A DNA stretch of 34,418 bases from CAYWMD01 sp964458575. GTDB taxonomy: Bacteria > Verrucomicrobiota > Verrucomicrobiia > Limisphaerales > JADLHS01. The stretch is from contig CAYWMD010000068.1 of NCBI GenBank assembly GCA_964458575.1, positions 1-34,418 on the forward strand, written 5' to 3'. A program made the translations under genes and the position numbers. This document shows, piece after piece, positions 32,674 to 34,418 of the stretch (position 1 is its first letter; each line of letters starts with the position of its first letter). A model generated the notes under the pieces. That model had not been told where the DNA came from. It saw only the letters and a program-made list of their open reading frames with translations, and searched no databases.

Positions 32674-34257
32674 ATGAAAAAAATATTCTCCTGGGTTCTT
32701 TGGTTCACGCTGGGCGCGACGACGGCCGTGCGGGCGGAGGTCCAACTCCCGGCGCTGTTCTCTGATAACATGGTCTTGCAGCAGGGCGCGCCGGTCACGA
32801 TTTGGGGCTGGGCCAACGATGGCGACGTGGTGACCGTCCGGTTTCGCGGTCACACGGTTTCGGCCACGGCGCACAACCTTAAATGGTCGGTCAAACTCCG
32901 CCCGCTCAAAGCTGGCGGGCCGGACGATCTGTCCATCGGACTGAAAACCCGCTCGGTGGCGCTCACCAATTTTTCCGTCAGTTTCACGACCGAAACCCAG
33001 ACGCTCATCACGCTCACCAACGTCATGGTTGGCGAAGTCTGGGTTTGCAGCGGACAATCGAACATGGAATGGCCGTTGAGTCGCGCGTTTGCGCCGGAGG
33101 CCGACATCGCCAGCGCGACCAACGCCTTGATCCGGTTGTTCCGGGTGCCAAAAGCCAAGGCCGAAGCGCCCACGGTGCGGATCAACGCCGCCTGGACCGA
33201 ATGTTCCCCCGAAACCGCGGCGCGGTTTTCGGCGGTCGGTTACTATTTTGGCCGCGATTTGCAGGCGGCGCGCAAAGTGCCGGTGGGTTTGATCCAGTCG
33301 GATTGGGGCGGTTCGCCCGCCGAAGTCTGGATGAGCCGCGAGGCGCTCGAACTGAACGACGATCACCGGACGAACGTCCTCGAAGCGGGCGAGAAGGCGT
33401 GGAGCAAATACCTGGAGGCGATGGGCGCATACAAGGTGGACAAGGCGCTGGCGGAAAGCAAAGGCGAGAAGTTCAAGAAAGATCCGCCGCGATTCGGCTG
33501 GCGGCCCACGGAGCTCTACAACGCCATGATTGCCCCGCTCATTCCCTACACGATCAAAGGCGCCATCTGGTACCAGGGCGAATCCAACGCCGGTCGAGCG
33601 GAGCAATATCGCAGCTTGTTCGTGGACATGATCCGCAACTGGCGGCGGGATTGGGGGCAGGGCGATTTTCCGTTTCTCTGCGTGCAACTCGCCCCTTGGG
33701 ACAAGAATAAGAAACGGTCGCTGGAACAAATCACGGAAAAGCCGGAAGACAGCGAGTGGGCCGAATTGCGCGAGGCGCAATATCTCGCCACGAAAAACCT
33801 GCCCAAGGTCGGCATGGCCGTCATCACGGATGTCGGCGACAAAGATGACATTCATCCCACAAAAAAGCAGCCCGTCGGCGCGCGGCTCGCGCTCGCGGCC
33901 CGCACCATCGCGTATGGCGAAAAGATCGAATCCTCCGGGCCGATCTATCGCGAGATGAAAGTTTCCGACGGAAAGATCATTTTGCAGTTCGATCATGCCG
34001 GCAAGGGCCTCATCGCCCGGGACGGTGAGTTGAAAGGCTTTGCCATTTGCGGTGCGGACCGGAAGTTTGTCTGGGCGAAGGCTGAAATCGTGGCCAAGGA
34101 CAAGGTGGCGGTCAGCAGCCCCGAGGTGACGAATCCCGTCGCCGTGCGTTACGGCTGGTCGGATTATCCGGTGGTCAACCTGTGGAACCAGGACGGCCTG
34201 CCCGCGTCACCCTTCCGCACGGATGATTTTCCGCTGACGACGGCGGGGAAGCGGTGA
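32674..34257 (+). CDS. Secreted sialate O-acetylesterase (SGNH hydrolase)
   Basis: 527 residues with a clear signal peptide (MKKIFSWVLWFTLGATTAVRA, cleavage before EVQLPALF). The family N-terminus LFSDNMVLQQGAPVTIWGWA is textbook. The catalytic Ser is S129 in VCSGQSNMEWP, and the Asp/His pair lies in the DKDDIHPTKKQPVG segment. GAIWYQGESNAG is also conserved. It removes O-acetyl groups from sialic acids or, in many environmental relatives, from plant-type polysaccharides. The ATG at 32674 was chosen because it fits the signal peptide. The gene is followed by two hairpin repeats. Confidence 0.93.
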   Translation: MKKIFSWVLWFTLGATTAVRAEVQLPALFSDNMVLQQGAPVTIWGWANDGDVVTVRFRGHTVSATAHNLKWSVKLRPLKAGGPDDLSIGLKTRSVALTNFSVSFTTETQTLITLTNVMVGEVWVCSGQSNMEWPLSRAFAPEADIASATNALIRLFRVPKAKAEAPTVRINAAWTECSPETAARFSAVGYYFGRDLQAARKVPVGLIQSDWGGSPAEVWMSREALELNDDHRTNVLEAGEKAWSKYLEAMGAYKVDKALAESKGEKFKKDPPRFGWRPTELYNAMIAPLIPYTIKGAIWYQGESNAGRAEQYRSLFVDMIRNWRRDWGQGDFPFLCVQLAPWDKNKKRSLEQITEKPEDSEWAELREAQYLATKNLPKVGMAVITDVGDKDDIHPTKKQPVGARLALAARTIAYGEKIESSGPIYREMKVSDGKIILQFDHAGKGLIARDGELKGFAICGADRKFVWAKAEIVAKDKVAVSSPEVTNPVAVRYGWSDYPVVNLWNQDGLPASPFRTDDFPLTTAGKR

Positions 34258-34279
34258 GCCACTTGCCCTCACCCTAACC

Positions 34280-34300
34280 CTCTCCCATCCGATGGGAGAG
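34280..34300. repeat. CTCTCCC/GGGAGAG hairpin repeat, copy 2
   Basis: The arms CTCTCCCATC and GATGGGAGAG form a 10-base inverted repeat around a single C, and a run of pyrimidine-rich repeats (ccctcaccctaacc) precedes it. It lies 22 bases after the esterase stop, so it could serve as a terminator, though no T tract follows. It is of the same type as the copy at 51-67. Confidence 0.7.
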
Positions 34301-34387
34301 CGGACAGCAATTGGGAGTCCTTGGTTAGCTGCTGACTGTGGACCAGTCTCCGCCGCGCGACATTCCAAGAAATCGGTAAATGATTCT

Positions 34388-34412
34388 CCCTCTCCCAACG
34401 GATGGGAGAGGG
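34388..34412. repeat. CTCTCCC/GGGAGAG hairpin repeat, copy 3
   Basis: CCCTCTCCC (34388-34396) pairs with GGGAGAGGG (34404-34412) around the loop AACGGAT. It lies at the right edge of the window and may continue beyond it. Two copies about 110 bases apart suggest a composite intergenic repeat. The sequence between them (34301-34387) holds no gene that I can support. Confidence 0.7.
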
Positions 34413-34418
34413 CCGGGG

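Noticed and set aside
31444..33996. An 850-codon open frame on the minus strand
   Set aside because: It lies opposite the LptF/G permease and the sialate O-acetylesterase, which have clear family motifs. Its translation is rich in Arg, His and Asp with no recognisable domain, as expected of an antisense frame in GC-rich DNA.
1..34418. CRISPR array, tRNA, rRNA or transposase genes
   Set aside because: No regularly spaced repeats with unique spacers, no cloverleaf-like or rRNA-like stretches and no transposase motifs were noticed in reading the window; this was by eye and not by a covariance search.

Overview
The window reads as a chromosome segment of a GC-rich Gram-negative member of the Verrucomicrobiota, most like the Pedosphaera/Limisphaerales side of the phylum. 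This assignment is inferred. It rests on Tat-exported Gfo/Idh/MocA and TIM-barrel proteins, a sialate O-acetylesterase, secreted proteins with Ig-like and 'StnL..W..fYR' type C-terminal modules, an LptF/LptG-type permease implying an outer membrane, and several families of short palindromic repeats. No rRNA, tRNA, CRISPR array or transposase was seen.

Layout. (1) 231-2580 (+): a Tat-exported Gfo/Idh/MocA oxidoreductase and, one base after its stop, a Tat-exported sugar-isomerase-like TIM barrel whose leader contains an in-frame palindromic repeat. (2) 2713-4848 (-): a large secreted multidomain protein, separated from the converging pair by a hairpin repeat. (3) 4970-16696 (-): an eleven-gene chemosensory operon in the order cheA, cheW, two chemoreceptors (one with a c-type haem motif), cheR, cheD, HDOD protein, cheB, cheX, cheY, HDOD-CheX fusion. 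Several junctions are ATGA overlaps, and no flagellar gene is present. (4) 16978-20063 (+): a secreted di-haem cytochrome c peroxidase-like protein and a transglutaminase-like protein. (5) 20093-22849 (-): a membrane-anchored HEAT-repeat protein and an enolase-superfamily enzyme. (6) 22933-31337 (+): an electron-transfer-flavoprotein locus of etfA, a membrane Fe-S/cytochrome b quinone-reductase-like protein, then etfB and a DgcA/FadH-like flavoprotein. It is split in the middle by a block of about 2.5 kb that holds a low-GC lipoprotein gene, an amber-interrupted orphan antitoxin and a PIN toxin-antitoxin pair. (7) 31390-34257 (+): an LptF/G permease and a sialate O-acetylesterase, followed by two copies of a CTCTCCC...GGGAGAG hairpin repeat that also occurs at the left end of the window.

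How the genes fit together. The region-6 flavoprotein probably oxidises a small substrate, by analogy with N-methyl amine demethylases of the DgcA type. It would pass electrons to EtfAB, and the membrane Fe-S protein would pass them to the quinone pool. The chemosensory operon could sense redox state or gas through its haem receptor. With two CheX-type phosphatase domains, CheD and HDOD proteins but no motor genes, it may control something other than flagella, such as type IV pili or c-di-GMP-type outputs.

The most unusual signal is that two structurally related palindromic repeats lie inside genuine genes, in frame and without stops. One is 96 bp, exactly 32 codons, in the Tat leader of the TIM-barrel gene; the other is about 66 bp, or 22 codons, in etfB. 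They resemble in concept the Rickettsia palindromic elements that insert peptides into proteins, here in an unrelated phylum.
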